NCBI GenBank assembly: GCA_005884575.1
Contig: VAWW01000046.1
Location: 10,117-58,869 of the forward strand
DNA: 48,753 nucleotides
Source: Actinomycetota bacterium
Lineage (GTDB): Bacteria; Actinomycetota; Thermoleophilia; Gaiellales; Gaiellaceae
Direction of reading: 5' to 3'
The notes under the pieces were generated by a model. That model saw only the letters and a list, made by a program, of their open reading frames with translations, was not told the DNA's origin and ran no database searches. Each line of letters starts with the position of its first letter. The stretch's first letter is position 1. A program made the position numbers and the translations under genes. Shown here in pieces: positions 31,837 to 42,194 of this stretch.

Positions 31837-32145
31837 ATGGCGGAGACGTCGACGCGATTGCGATTGCGTGTCTCGCCCGGCGCGGGTAGGTCCGGCATCA
31901 TCGGTCGCCACGGCGATGCGTGGAAGGTGCGCGTGACCGCGCCGCCCGAAGACGGCCGCGCGAATGAGGCCGTGCTGCGCCTGCTCGCGGACGCGCTCTC
32001 GATGCCGCGCACGTCCGTGACGCTCGTTTCGGGGCACACCGGCCGGGACAAGATCGTGCTGCTCGACGGGGTCGGGCCCGCGCTGATCGAGCGGCGGCTC
32101 GCCTCCGCGACCGCCGACCGCAGCAGAAAGGACACCAGGCGATGA
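31837..32145 (+). CDS. DUF167/YggU family protein
   Basis: A 102-residue protein with RLRLRVSPGAGRSGIIGRHG, VTAPPEDGRANEAVLRLLAD and VSGHTGRDKIVLLDG, the conserved blocks of the YggU fold. Function is unknown in the family. It is conserved beside yggT and divIVA in many bacteria. The stop overlaps the ATG of the next gene by four bases. Confidence 0.9.
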   Translation: MAETSTRLRLRVSPGAGRSGIIGRHGDAWKVRVTAPPEDGRANEAVLRLLADALSMPRTSVTLVSGHTGRDKIVLLDGVGPALIERRLASATADRSRKDTRR

Positions 32146-32513
32146 GCGTCGACACACGGCGGTTCCGCACGCTGCTGCTCGAGGAGCGCGAGCGGGTGGA
32201 GGTGGCGATCCACAACCTCCACGCCGAGACGCCCGGCGACCTCGACGACACCTCGGGCGAACTGGCTGCTTCCGGCACCGACAACCATCCCGCGGACACC
32301 GCAACGGCGACGCTCGACCGTGAACTCGATCTCTCACTCGAGGAGAACTCGGCCGAGGTGCTTGCGGCCATCGACGCCGCGCTGGGGCGCATCGACGACG
32401 GCACATACGGAATCTGCGCGAAGTGCGGCAGCCAGATCCCGGAGGAACGGCTCGAGGCACGGCCCTGGTCTCAGCTGTGCATCGACGACCAGCGCAAGGT
32501 GGAGCGGCGCTGA
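32142..32513 (+). CDS. DksA/TraR-type zinc finger protein
   Basis: A 123-residue protein: an N-terminal coiled coil (RTLLLEERERVEVAIHN) and a C-terminal zinc finger GICAKCGSQIPEERLEARPW..LCIDDQ. The finger has CxxC, 17 residues, then Cys-x2-Asp, so the fourth Cys is Asp. DksA family proteins bind RNA polymerase through its secondary channel. The Asp may still coordinate zinc or the finger may be structural. It overlaps the YggU gene. Confidence 0.85.
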   Translation: MSVDTRRFRTLLLEERERVEVAIHNLHAETPGDLDDTSGELAASGTDNHPADTATATLDRELDLSLEENSAEVLAAIDAALGRIDDGTYGICAKCGSQIPEERLEARPWSQLCIDDQRKVERR

Positions 32514-32545
32514 GCGCCGAGCGGCACGGTCGTCCGCAGGTCGAC

Positions 32546-33106
32546 GTGCGCGTCGGCTCCGCGACGGACGGGCTGACGCCGATCTCGGTCGCGGAGCGGC
32601 CGCGCGGCGCAAACTTGACGCAGTGGCTCGGTCTCGGCGCGATCGCCGCCGCCGCGGTCGGAGCGGACCAGCTGACGAAGCACATCGTCTCGTCGAAGTT
32701 GCATCTCGACGAACAGGTGCACGTCGTCGGCCCGTTCTGGATCCACCATGTGCAGAACTCCGGGATCGCGTTCGGGCTGTTCGCCAGTGCGACCCCGATC
32801 GTGATCGTGCTCACGGGTCTCGCAGTCGCGTGGATGCTCTGGTTCTTCGCGCGGAGCGGCGCGAGACATCCCGTGCTGCCCGTCGCGCTCGGTCTCGTGA
32901 TCGGCGGATCCCTCGCGAACCTTCTCGACCGCGTGCGTATCGGGCACGTGACGGACTTCCTCGACCTCCGCTTCTGGCCCGCGTTCAACCTCGCGGACAG
33001 CTTCATTGTCGTCGGGGTCCTCGTCCTGCTCGTCACGCTGCTGGCGTCCGACCGCGAGCCGCGGCGGCCGCGACGGCATGTCGAGTCTCCGCTTACGCGT
33101 TCCTGA
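32546..33106 (+). CDS. lspA: Lipoprotein signal peptidase
   Basis: A 186-residue protein from GTG 32546, with four membrane spans. Landmarks are AVGADQLTKHIV, HHVQNSGIAFGLFA, GGSLANLLDRVRIGHVTDFL and PAFNLADSFIVVGV; the two Asp residues in the last pair are the catalytic dyad. It cuts signal peptides from diacylglyceryl-modified prolipoproteins in the membrane. A CTG at 32510, overlapping the upstream TGA, would add 12 residues. The 3' end overlaps rluD by 29 nt. Confidence 0.93.
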   Translation: MRVGSATDGLTPISVAERPRGANLTQWLGLGAIAAAAVGADQLTKHIVSSKLHLDEQVHVVGPFWIHHVQNSGIAFGLFASATPIVIVLTGLAVAWMLWFFARSGARHPVLPVALGLVIGGSLANLLDRVRIGHVTDFLDLRFWPAFNLADSFIVVGVLVLLVTLLASDREPRRPRRHVESPLTRS

Positions 33107-33980
33107 CACGGCGGCGGGCGAGCGGCTCGATCGCTTCCTCGCCGGCCTGCCCGAGGTCGGTTCGCGCGCGGCCGCCGAGCGGTTGCTGGCCGCCGGGGAC
33201 GTGCGGGTCGACGGAGCTCCGCAGTCGAAGAGCCACCGTCTTGCGGGAGGCGAGCAGGTCGAGCTCCAGCCGCCGGCCGCCGCGCCCGCGGGTGTCGTCG
33301 GTGAGGCGATGGACCTGCGCATCCCGTACGAGGACGAGTACCTGCTCGTCGTCGACAAGCCGGCCGGCGTCGTCGTCCATCCTGCAGCCGGGCATGCGAC
33401 TGGAACGCTCGTGCACGGCCTCGTCGCGCACGACGCCGCGGGCGGGGAGGAGGCCGACCGGCCGGGGATCGTGCACCGGCTCGATCGCGACACCTCGGGC
33501 CTGCTCGTCGTCGCCCGCTCGGTGGAGGCGCACCGCCGGCTGCAGAACCTCGTCCGACGCCGCGCGCTGGAGCGGGAGTACGCCGCGCTCGTCGTCGGGC
33601 GCCCGCGCTCGCGGCGCGGCACGATCGAGGCGCCGATCGGCCGCGACCGCGACGACCCGACGAGGCATTCGCTCGACACGGGGACGCCGCGCGACGCGAT
33701 CACGCATTTCGAGGTCGAGGAGCTGCTGCCGCGCCACGCGCTCCTGCGCGTGACGCTTGAGACGGGGAGGACGCACCAGATCCGCGTCCACCTCGCCGCG
33801 ATCGGCCTGCCGGTCGCCGGCGACCCGCTCTACGGCAAGCCGCGGGAGCTCGGCCTCGAGCGCCAGTTCCTGCACGCCCGGCGGCTGGCGTTCCCGCATC
33901 CGATGACCGGCGACCGGATCGAGGTCGTCTCGCCGCTCCCGGACGACCTCGCGGCCGCGATCGTACGCGCCCGCAGCTAG
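33078..33980 (+). CDS. RluD-family pseudouridine synthase
   Basis: A 300-residue protein with an N-terminal S4 domain ([32 protein letters not shown]) and a catalytic domain with [34 protein letters not shown] (catalytic Asp in HRLDRDTSG) and [20 protein letters not shown]. It makes pseudouridine in 23S rRNA. ATG 33078 lies inside lspA. rluD beside lspA is a common pairing. Confidence 0.9.
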   Translation: MSSLRLRVPDTAAGERLDRFLAGLPEVGSRAAAERLLAAGDVRVDGAPQSKSHRLAGGEQVELQPPAAAPAGVVGEAMDLRIPYEDEYLLVVDKPAGVVVHPAAGHATGTLVHGLVAHDAAGGEEADRPGIVHRLDRDTSGLLVVARSVEAHRRLQNLVRRRALEREYAALVVGRPRSRRGTIEAPIGRDRDDPTRHSLDTGTPRDAITHFEVEELLPRHALLRVTLETGRTHQIRVHLAAIGLPVAGDPLYGKPRELGLERQFLHARRLAFPHPMTGDRIEVVSPLPDDLAAAIVRARS

Positions 33981-34028
33981 ACTTCCGGGGTCTTTTCCCA
34001 CCGACCCGGCGGACTCTGTCCGGGGCGC

Positions 34029-34055
34029 GGGTGCCGGCCTGTGAGGCCGGTGCGC
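34029..34055 (+). promoter_or_regulatory. Hairpin in the rpsB leader
   Basis: CCGGCCT (34034-34040), loop GTG, AGGCCGG (34044-34050), extended by weaker G-T and G-C pairs on each side. It lies in the 122-bp region before rpsB, 50 bp before the AAGGAG ribosome-binding site at 34091-34096. It could be an S2 leader element or part of a terminator after rluD. I cannot name an Rfam family from sequence alone. Confidence 0.4.
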
Positions 34056-34102
34056 CCGAGGCCCCGCCGGCTGTAGCGCACATCAACCAGGAAGGAGCAC
34101 CC

Positions 34103-34986
34103 GTGGCTGTCGTCTCCATGCGAGAGCTGCTGGAGGCCGGAGTGCATTTCGGCCACCAGACCCGGCGCTGGAACCCGAAGATGCGACGGTTCATCTTCAC
34201 CGAGCGCGGGGGCATCTACATCATCGACCTCACGCAGACGCAGGAGCTGCTGGAGGAGGCGCACGACTTCGCCCGGAACATCGGCGAGCGCAACGGCACG
34301 GTCCTCTTCGTCGGCACGAAGAAGCAGGCGCAGGACGCAGTCGAGCAGGAGGCGAAGCGTGTCGGCATGCCGTACGTCAACCATCGCTGGCTCGGCGGGC
34401 TGCTCACGAACTGGCGGACGATGTCCGACCGGATCGAGCGGCTGCACGAGCTGCGGCGCCTCAACGAGGAGGGTCAGCTCGCGCTGCTCCCCGCGAAGGA
34501 GCGCATCGCGATGATGGGCGAGCTCGAGAAGCTCGAGCAGAATCTCGGCGGCGTTGCCGACCTGCGGCGTCAGCCAGACGCGATCTTCATCATCGACCTG
34601 CGCAAGGAGCAGCTCGCGGTGCGCGAGGCGCGCCGGCTGGGCATGCCCGTGATCGCTCTCGTCGACACGAACTGCGATCCCGACGAGGCGGACTACGTCA
34701 TCCCGGGCAACGACGACGCGATCCGCGCGTGCAACCTGATCACGCGGGCGCTCGCCGACGGCATCGCGGCCGGCCAGCAGAAGGTCGGCGCCGGCGATTT
34801 CCGCGCGAACGGCGCGGTGAAGCCGGCGGAGGAAGAGGTCGCCACGGTGCCGGAGGGCGACTACGAGCTGTTGTCGCCGGGTGAGACGCCGGACGTTCCC
34901 GCCGACCCGCTCCCGACGGGCACCGTCGAGCTCGAGGAAGGCGGCGTCGAGACGAAGAAGTCCCGCGCCGGGATGGAGGTGGACCA

Positions 34987-34990
<4 letters not shown>
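34103..34990 (+). CDS. rpsB: 30S ribosomal protein S2
   Basis: A 295-residue protein; GTG 34103 follows AAGGAG. Landmarks: [74 protein letters not shown] and [17 protein letters not shown]. It carries an actinobacterial C-terminal extension of about 60 acidic residues. It is the first gene of the translation/isoprenoid run and overlaps tsf by 4 nt (GTGA). Confidence 0.97.
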
Positions 34991-36565
<1,575 letters not shown>

Positions 36566-36566
<1 letters not shown>

Positions 36567-37129
36567 TGGCGACACTGGAGGAGCTGGTCCAGGACGCGCA
36601 GACGCGGATGCAGAAGTCGGTCGAGCACGCGCGCGGCGAATTCAACACGGTGCGGACCGGACGCGCGTCGGCTGCGCTGCTCGACCGGATCGAGATCGAC
36701 TACTACGGCACACGGACGCCGTTGAAGCAGCTCGCGACGATCAGCGTGCCGGAGCCGCGGATGCTGACGATCCAGCCCTTCGATCCCGGCTCGATGAAGC
36801 AGATCGAGAAGGCGATCCAGGAGTCCGACCTCGGGCTGACGCCGTCGAACGACGGCAAGATCATCCGGCTGCCGATCCCGCAGCTGACGGAGGAGCGGCG
36901 CAAGGAGATGGTCAAGGTCGTACGCGGACTCGCCGAGCAGCACAAGGTCGCCGTGCGCGAGATTCGCCGCGACGCGATGCGCCATCTCAAGGAGCTCGTC
37001 GACAAGGGCGACGTCGGCTCGGACGAGGAGCACCGCGGAGAGGAGCGCGTGCAGAAGCTCACCGACGACCATACGAAGCAGATCGACGAACTGCTGAAGC
37101 ACAAGGAAGCCGAGGTCATGGAGGTCTGA
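36566..37129 (+). CDS. frr: Ribosome recycling factor
   Basis: A 187-residue protein: LVQDAQTRMQKSVEHARGEF, NTVRTGRASAALLDRIEIDY, YGTRTPLKQLATISVPEPRM and LTEERRKEMVKVVRGLAEQH. It splits post-termination ribosomes with EF-G. The start overlaps the pyrH stop. The full family length is present. Confidence 0.97.
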
Positions 37130-37146
37130 CCACCTCCGGTCCCCAA

Positions 37147-37863
37147 GTGAGCGAGGTCGACCAGGCGCTGCCGGAGGTCGCAGGGGCCGTCGCGATCATC
37201 ATGGACGGGAACGCTCGCTGGGCGCGCGACCGCGGTCTGCCCGTCGACGAGGGCCACCGCGCAGGATCGCGGGCACTGCGTCCCGTCGTCGAGGCCGCGA
37301 TCGACATCGGCGTCCGCTCGCTCGCCGTCTTCGCGTTCTCGACCGAGAACTGGTCCCGGCCGCAGGCCGAGGTCGAGCTCCTAATGGAGATCTTCTCGGA
37401 GACGATCGACCGTGAGCTGCCCGACCTGGCGGCGCAAGGCGTGCGCACGCGCTTCGTCGGCCGGCGCGACCGCGCGCCGTTCCCGCTCCAGGCGAAGATG
37501 GCCGAGCTCGAGGAGGCGACCGCGGACAAGGACCGGCTGCAGCTCTGGATCGCGTTCGACTACGGCGGCCGCGCCGAGCTCGTCGAGGCTGCGCGGCGAA
37601 TCGTCGAGTCGGGCGCCGGCGCGGACGAGGTCGACGAGGAGCTGTTCGCCGCGCAGCTCTACGCGCCGGAGATGCCCGATCCCGACCTCTTGATCCGCAC
37701 GTCCGGCGAGCTACGGATCTCGAACTTCCTCCTCTGGCAGCTCGCGTACGCGGAGCTCGTCTTCGTCGACAAGCACTGGCCCGACTTCGACGGCGACGAC
37801 CTGCGCTCGGCAATCGAGGACTACGCATCGCGACGCAGACGATTCGGCGGCCGCACAGCGTGA
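37147..37863 (+). CDS. uppS: Isoprenyl (undecaprenyl) diphosphate synthase
   Basis: A 238-residue cis-prenyltransferase: VAIIMDGNARWARDRGLPVD (catalytic Asp in MDGN), GHRAGSRALRPVVEAA, VFAFSTENWSRPQAEV, LWIAFDYGGRAELVEA and DLLIRTSGELRISNFLLWQ. It makes the C55-type lipid carrier used for wall polymers. GTG 37147, 17 bp after frr. The stop overlaps cdsA GTG (GTGA). Confidence 0.95.
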   Translation: MSEVDQALPEVAGAVAIIMDGNARWARDRGLPVDEGHRAGSRALRPVVEAAIDIGVRSLAVFAFSTENWSRPQAEVELLMEIFSETIDRELPDLAAQGVRTRFVGRRDRAPFPLQAKMAELEEATADKDRLQLWIAFDYGGRAELVEAARRIVESGAGADEVDEELFAAQLYAPEMPDPDLLIRTSGELRISNFLLWQLAYAELVFVDKHWPDFDGDDLRSAIEDYASRRRRFGGRTA

Positions 37864-38663
37864 CGGCGTTCATATCGAGAATTGTCGTCGCTGTCGCGGC
37901 GCTTCCCGTCGTGCTCGGCCTCGTCTGGCTCGGCGGCTGGTGGCTCTTCGGACTCGTCGCGGTCGCCGCCCTCGTGGCGCTGCACGAGTTCTACGGGATG
38001 GCGCGGCCCCTCCGTCCGCTCGTCGCCGCGGGCTACGCGGCCGGGATCCTCGCGCTCGCCGGGGCGCGGGCCGGCGGCCTCGACTGGATGCTTGCGGGCT
38101 TCCTCGCCGTCTTCCTGCTCGCGTTCGTGCTCAACGCTGTCGCCGAGACACGCGCGCCGGCGACGGTCGCGATCAGTGCGACGGTGCTCGGCGTCGCGTG
38201 GGTCGGGTTCGGCCTCGGCCATCTGATCCTCCTTCGCGACATTCCGCGGCACGCACAGCTCGTCTGCTTCGTTGTCCTCCTGGCCGTGTTCGCGGCGGAC
38301 ACGATCGCCTATTTCGTCGGGCGGCTGATCGGCCGGCACAAGCTCGCGCCGGTCCTCTCGCCGGGAAAGACCTGGGAGGGCTTCGTCGCCGGCTCCGCCG
38401 CGGCGGTGTTCGTCACCTTCGTCGGGCTCTACCAGGACCGAATGCACTTCATCGTGGTCTGGCAGGCGGTCGTGCTCGGGATCGTGATCGCGCTCAGCGC
38501 GGCGATCGGCGACCTGTTCGAGTCCGCCCTGAAGCGGGACATGCAGGTAAAGGACACCGGTCGCCTGCTCGCCGGCCACGGCGGCGTCCTCGACCGGATC
38601 GACTCGCTGCTCTTCGCCATTCCCGCCGCCTATTACCTCGTGGCCGGGTTCGGCTATGCCTAG
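37860..38663 (+). CDS. cdsA: Phosphatidate cytidylyltransferase
   Basis: A 267-residue membrane protein with about seven spans. The CDP-diacylglycerol synthase signature is at the C-terminus: IGDLFESALKRDMQVKDTGR and LLAGHGGVLDRIDSLLFA. LSPGKTWEGFVAG precedes it. It makes CDP-diacylglycerol for phospholipids. It is followed by ~100 bp with two hairpins before dxr. Confidence 0.95.
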   Translation: MTAFISRIVVAVAALPVVLGLVWLGGWWLFGLVAVAALVALHEFYGMARPLRPLVAAGYAAGILALAGARAGGLDWMLAGFLAVFLLAFVLNAVAETRAPATVAISATVLGVAWVGFGLGHLILLRDIPRHAQLVCFVVLLAVFAADTIAYFVGRLIGRHKLAPVLSPGKTWEGFVAGSAAAVFVTFVGLYQDRMHFIVVWQAVVLGIVIALSAAIGDLFESALKRDMQVKDTGRLLAGHGGVLDRIDSLLFAIPAAYYLVAGFGYA

Positions 38664-38669
38664 TCCGCA

Positions 38670-38743
38670 AGGGTGGTGTGCCGGTGCACACATCCACCTT
38701 GCACATGGGTACACATGGGCAATGGGCCGGTGTACCCATGTGC
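38670..38743. terminator. Two hairpins between cdsA and dxr
   Basis: First: GTGTGC (38676-38681), loop CGGT, GCACAC (38686-38691), extended by GGTG (38672-38675) and CACC (38695-38698). Second: GCACATGGGTACAC (38701-38714) pairs perfectly over 14 bp with GTGTACCCATGTGC (38730-38743). A TAGACT hexamer follows at 38750-38755. The pair probably ends the upstream transcript or attenuates it. Confidence 0.55.
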
Positions 38744-38749
38744 CGTCCC

Positions 38750-38762
38750 TAGACTGAAACGC
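38750..38762 (+). promoter_or_regulatory. TAGACT hexamer before dxr (candidate -10)
   Basis: TAGACT at 38750-38755 ends 7 nt before GTG 38763. There is no ribosome-binding site. Together with the preceding hairpins it suggests that dxr begins a new leaderless transcript. Confidence 0.5.
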
Positions 38763-39809
38763 GTGAAGCGGATCGCCCTCCTCGGTGCGACCGGCTCGAT
38801 CGGGCGGCAGGCGCTCGAAATCATCGACGCCCATCCGGCGCTCCAGCTCGTGGCCGCCGCATCAGGCTCGCAGCCGGTCGACGGGCTCGCCCCCTTGACC
38901 CAGGTCGGGGGCGACCTCACCGAGCTCCTCGAGCGCGCCGAGCCTGACCTCGTGCTGAACGCCGTCACGGGCTTCGCAGGCCTCCCGGCGACGATGTGGG
39001 CGCTGGAGCGCGGGATCGACCTCGCGCTCGCGAACAAGGAGAGCCTCGTGGCGGCCGGGGAGCTCGCGCTCGCGGCCCAGCGGCGCGGCGGCGGGCGGCT
39101 GCTCCCGGTCGACAGCGAGCACTCGGCCCTGTTTCAGTGTCTCGAGGGGCGGAACCCGGAACAGGTGGACAGCCTCGTCCTGACGGCGTCCGGCGGCCCG
39201 TTCCGCGGTCGCAGCCGTGAGGAGCTCGAGGACGTGACGCCGGCCGAGGCGCTCGCCCACCCGACCTGGAACATGGGCCCGAAGATCACGATCGACTCCG
39301 CGACGCTCGCCAACAAGGGCCTCGAGCTGATCGAGGCGCACTTCCTCTTCGGCGTCCCGTACGAGCGGATCGAGATCGTTATCCATCCGACCTCGACCGT
39401 CCATTCGCTCGTCCGCTTCCGCGACGGCGCCGCCCTCGCGCACCTCGGCTATCCGGACATGCGCGTCCCGATCTCCTTCGCGTTGACGTATCCGGACAGG
39501 GCGCCGACGCCCGTGCCCGCGCTGGACCTGGCCGGGGGTCTGACCCTGGAGTTCTCTGCGCCCGACGAGGAGACGTTCCCGCTGCTCCGGCTCGCGCGCA
39601 CGGCCGGCGAGAAGGGCGGCACCTACCCGTGCGTCTTCAACGCCGCGAACGAGGCCGCGGTCGCCGCGTTCCTCGCGGGACGGCTGTCGTTCCTCGGCAT
39701 CGCCGCGGTCGTCGCCGACGCCCTCGACGCCGCGGACGGCGCCCCCGTGCGCGACCTCGACGAGCTGATCGACGTCGACCGCGAAGCGAGGAGGCTCCCC
39801 GTCGCGTGA
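38763..39809 (+). CDS. dxr: 1-deoxy-D-xylulose 5-phosphate reductoisomerase
   Basis: A 348-residue enzyme: RIALLGATGSIGRQALEIID (NADPH-binding), LALANKESLVAAGELAL, LLPVDSEHSALFQCLEG, ASGGPFRGRSREELEDV, TIDSATLANKGLELIEAHF and IHPTSTVHSLVRFRDGAALA. It makes MEP in isoprenoid synthesis. It is shorter than the ~390-residue E. coli type, chiefly between the GATGSIG region and the ANKES motif. I consider that a lineage feature, not a defect. A longer open frame from 38673 reads through the hairpins and is not credible. Confidence 0.93.
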   Translation: MKRIALLGATGSIGRQALEIIDAHPALQLVAAASGSQPVDGLAPLTQVGGDLTELLERAEPDLVLNAVTGFAGLPATMWALERGIDLALANKESLVAAGELALAAQRRGGGRLLPVDSEHSALFQCLEGRNPEQVDSLVLTASGGPFRGRSREELEDVTPAEALAHPTWNMGPKITIDSATLANKGLELIEAHFLFGVPYERIEIVIHPTSTVHSLVRFRDGAALAHLGYPDMRVPISFALTYPDRAPTPVPALDLAGGLTLEFSAPDEETFPLLRLARTAGEKGGTYPCVFNAANEAAVAAFLAGRLSFLGIAAVVADALDAADGAPVRDLDELIDVDREARRLPVA

Positions 39810-41035
39810 CCTTCCTCGTCTCGATCGTCGGCCTCCTGTTCCTGATCCTGATCCACGAGGCCGGCCACTTCTTCGTCGCGCTCGCCGTCGGGATCAAGCC
39901 GCGCAAGTTCTATATCGGCTTCCCGCCGGCGATCGTGAAGACGGTCAGGAACGGGATCGAGTACGGCATCGGCGCGATTCCGCTCGGCGGCTACGTTCGC
40001 ATTCCCGGGATGCACAGGCCGGCTGCGAAGGACGTCCAGGTCAACTTCGCTCCCGCGCTGCGCGAGGCGCCGGAGCTCCAGGAACCGCTCGCCGCGGCCG
40101 AGCGGCCGCTCGACCGCGGCGACCTGGCCGCCGCGCGTGCCGCCCTCCCACAGCTCCAGGAGGCGTTCGAGCGCGCCTACCTCTCGCGCGTCGCGCGCAA
40201 GAGCGGCGAGCGCGGACTCCGCGACCTCGAGGAGAGCCTCGGCAGCGACGCGTACTGGCGCCAGCCGACGTGGAAGCGGATCACCGTCATCTTCGCCGGT
40301 CCCGGCGTGAACATCCTCTTCGCGATCGGACTGCTGGCGCTGGTGTACATCCTCGGCGTCCCGAACACGAACACGCGCGCAGTCGATGCCGTGAGCGGCA
40401 ACACGCCGGCAGCCCACATCGGACTCGAGCCCGGGGACGTGATCGTCGCCGTCAACGGACAGAAGACGGCGACGTTCCAGCAGATCCGCAATCGAATCCA
40501 GGCGTCGAAGGGAAAGCCTGTCACCGTCACCGTCGAGCGCCACGGCCGCCTCGTCACCCTGGGGTCGGCGCGGACGATGCGCGCGAGCGACGGGCGCTGG
40601 GTGCTCGGCTTCACCCCGGGCATCAGGTACAAGAGCTACGGCGTCCTGACGTCGTTCCGGTTCGCGCTCGACGACTGCTGGCAGGCGACGAAGGGGATGG
40701 GCCTCGCCATCGAGGGACTCTTCCACCACAAGGGACGGGACCAGCTGACGAGCACCGTCGGGATCGTCAAGGTCTCGAGCAACGCGCTCAAGGTCAGCTT
40801 CCGGCTCTACCTCCAGATCCTCGGTCTGATCAGCCTCTCGCTGGCCCTGCTCAACCTGCTGCCACTGCTCCCGCTCGACGGCGGCCACATCCTCTTCTCG
40901 GCGATCGAGGGGATCCGGCGGCGGGCTGTCGCGCGGGAGGTCTACGAGCGCGCCTCCGTGGTCGGCTTCGCCCTGATCCTGCTGATCGCCTTCATCGCGC
41001 TGTCCAACGACCTCAGCGGCCGCGGGCCAGGCTAG
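39806..41035 (+). CDS. rseP: RseP/RasP-type site-2 metalloprotease
   Basis: A 409-residue membrane protein. The zinc site is ILIHEAGHFFVALAVG near the N-terminus with LDGGHILFSAIEG near the C-terminus. Between them lies one PDZ domain (GNTPAAHIGLEPGDVIVAVN) and an inserted helical segment of about 90 residues (PALREAPELQEPLAAAERPL onwards). It cuts anti-sigma factors or signal-peptide remnants in the membrane. GTG 39806 overlaps the dxr stop (GTGA). Confidence 0.93.
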   Translation: MTFLVSIVGLLFLILIHEAGHFFVALAVGIKPRKFYIGFPPAIVKTVRNGIEYGIGAIPLGGYVRIPGMHRPAAKDVQVNFAPALREAPELQEPLAAAERPLDRGDLAAARAALPQLQEAFERAYLSRVARKSGERGLRDLEESLGSDAYWRQPTWKRITVIFAGPGVNILFAIGLLALVYILGVPNTNTRAVDAVSGNTPAAHIGLEPGDVIVAVNGQKTATFQQIRNRIQASKGKPVTVTVERHGRLVTLGSARTMRASDGRWVLGFTPGIRYKSYGVLTSFRFALDDCWQATKGMGLAIEGLFHHKGRDQLTSTVGIVKVSSNALKVSFRLYLQILGLISLSLALLNLLPLLPLDGGHILFSAIEGIRRRAVAREVYERASVVGFALILLIAFIALSNDLSGRGPG

Positions 41036-41045
41036 ACTCGCCCGG
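41033..41045 (+). promoter_or_regulatory. TAGACT before ispG
   Basis: TAGACT at 41033-41038 ends 7 nt before ATG 41046. It includes the rseP stop TAG, so it may be chance, though the spacing equals that of dxr. Confidence 0.3.
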
Positions 41046-42179
41046 ATGGCCTCCCAGCGCCAGATCTCGGTCGGCGGCGTCACGATCGGCGGCGGAGCGC
41101 CGCCCGTCGTCCAGTCGATGACCCTGACGAAGACGCATGACGTCGAGGCGACGACGGCGCAGATCGCCGCGCTGGCCTCGGCCGGCTGCGAGATCGTCCG
41201 CTGCGCCGTCCCCAAGACCGAGGATGCGGAGGCGCTGAAGAAGATCGTCCGGTTCTCGCCGATCCCGGTGATCGCCGACATCCACTTCAACGCGAGCCTC
41301 GCGCTGAAGGCAATCGACTCGGGCGTCGCAGCGGTGCGGATCAACCCGGGCAACATCGGCGGCCCGGACAAGGTCGCGCTCGTCGTCGAGGCCGCACGCA
41401 AGGCGAAGATCCCGATGCGGATCGGCGCCAACTCCGGCTCGCTGCCCAAGCACCTCTCCGATCTCGCGCAGCAGGATCAGGCCGCCGCGCTCGTCGAAGC
41501 GGCGCTCGAGGAGGTGCGGCTGCTCGAGAAGCTCGACTTCCACGAGTTCAAGATCTCCGTCAAGTCGAGCCACGTCCCGACGATGATCCGCGCGTACCGG
41601 ATGCTCTCGGAGAAGGTGCCCTACCCGCTCCACCTCGGCGTGACCGAAGCGGGAACGCCCTTCTCCGGTTCGATCAAGAGCGCCGTCGGGATGGGCGCGC
41701 TGCTCGTCGACGGGATCGGCGACACGATCCGCGTCTCGCTCACCGCCGACCCGGTGGAGGAGGTCAAGACCGCCTTCGAGATCCTCAAGTCGCTCGGCCT
41801 GCGCGAGCGCGGCCCGGTGATGATCGCGTGCCCGAGCTGCGGCCGCGACAACGTCGGCGTCCAGACGCTCGCGGAGAAGGTGGAGGCGCGCCTGCACGAG
41901 TACCCGCAGCACTTCGAGGTCGCCGTGCTCGGCTGCGCCGTCAACGGCCCGGGCGAGGCGGGCGACGCCGACTTCGGCATCGCGGGCGGCCGTGACGTCG
42001 GCTTCGTCTACGCCCACGGCCGGGTGCTGACGAAGGTCTCGTCGGACATCCTGATCGACGAGCTCTTCCACGAGATCGACCGCTGGATCGCGGACGGCAT
42101 GCACCGTCCGAAGCGCCTCAAGATGGCGAAGCCGGCGGCCCTCGCGATGGCCGAGGCGTCGCTGATTCCGCTGGAGTAG
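41046..42179 (+). CDS. ispG: 4-hydroxy-3-methylbut-2-en-1-yl diphosphate synthase
   Basis: A 377-residue Fe-S enzyme of the MEP pathway: VQSMTLTKTHDVEATTAQIA, GCEIVRCAVPKTEDAEAL, VIADIHFNASLAL, RINPGNIGGPDKV and the cluster ligands in IACPSCGRDNVGVQTL and LGCAVNGPGEAGDADFG. It converts MEcPP to HMBPP. The full length of the standard (two-domain) type is present. proS follows after 15 bp. Confidence 0.95.
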   Translation: MASQRQISVGGVTIGGGAPPVVQSMTLTKTHDVEATTAQIAALASAGCEIVRCAVPKTEDAEALKKIVRFSPIPVIADIHFNASLALKAIDSGVAAVRINPGNIGGPDKVALVVEAARKAKIPMRIGANSGSLPKHLSDLAQQDQAAALVEAALEEVRLLEKLDFHEFKISVKSSHVPTMIRAYRMLSEKVPYPLHLGVTEAGTPFSGSIKSAVGMGALLVDGIGDTIRVSLTADPVEEVKTAFEILKSLGLRERGPVMIACPSCGRDNVGVQTLAEKVEARLHEYPQHFEVAVLGCAVNGPGEAGDADFGIAGGRDVGFVYAHGRVLTKVSSDILIDELFHEIDRWIADGMHRPKRLKMAKPAALAMAEASLIPLE

Positions 42180-42194
42180 CCTGCTCGGGCAACG

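Noticed and set aside
38673..38762. 30-codon N-terminal extension of dxr
   Set aside because: It translates the hairpins and gives a Cys/His/Pro-rich peptide unlike a Dxr N-terminus; the Rossmann start lies just after GTG 38763.
38763..39809. Internal deletion in dxr
   Set aside because: The protein is shorter than E. coli Dxr, but the frame and all motifs are intact and the join shows no abrupt loss of a motif, so a lineage-typical short form is more likely.
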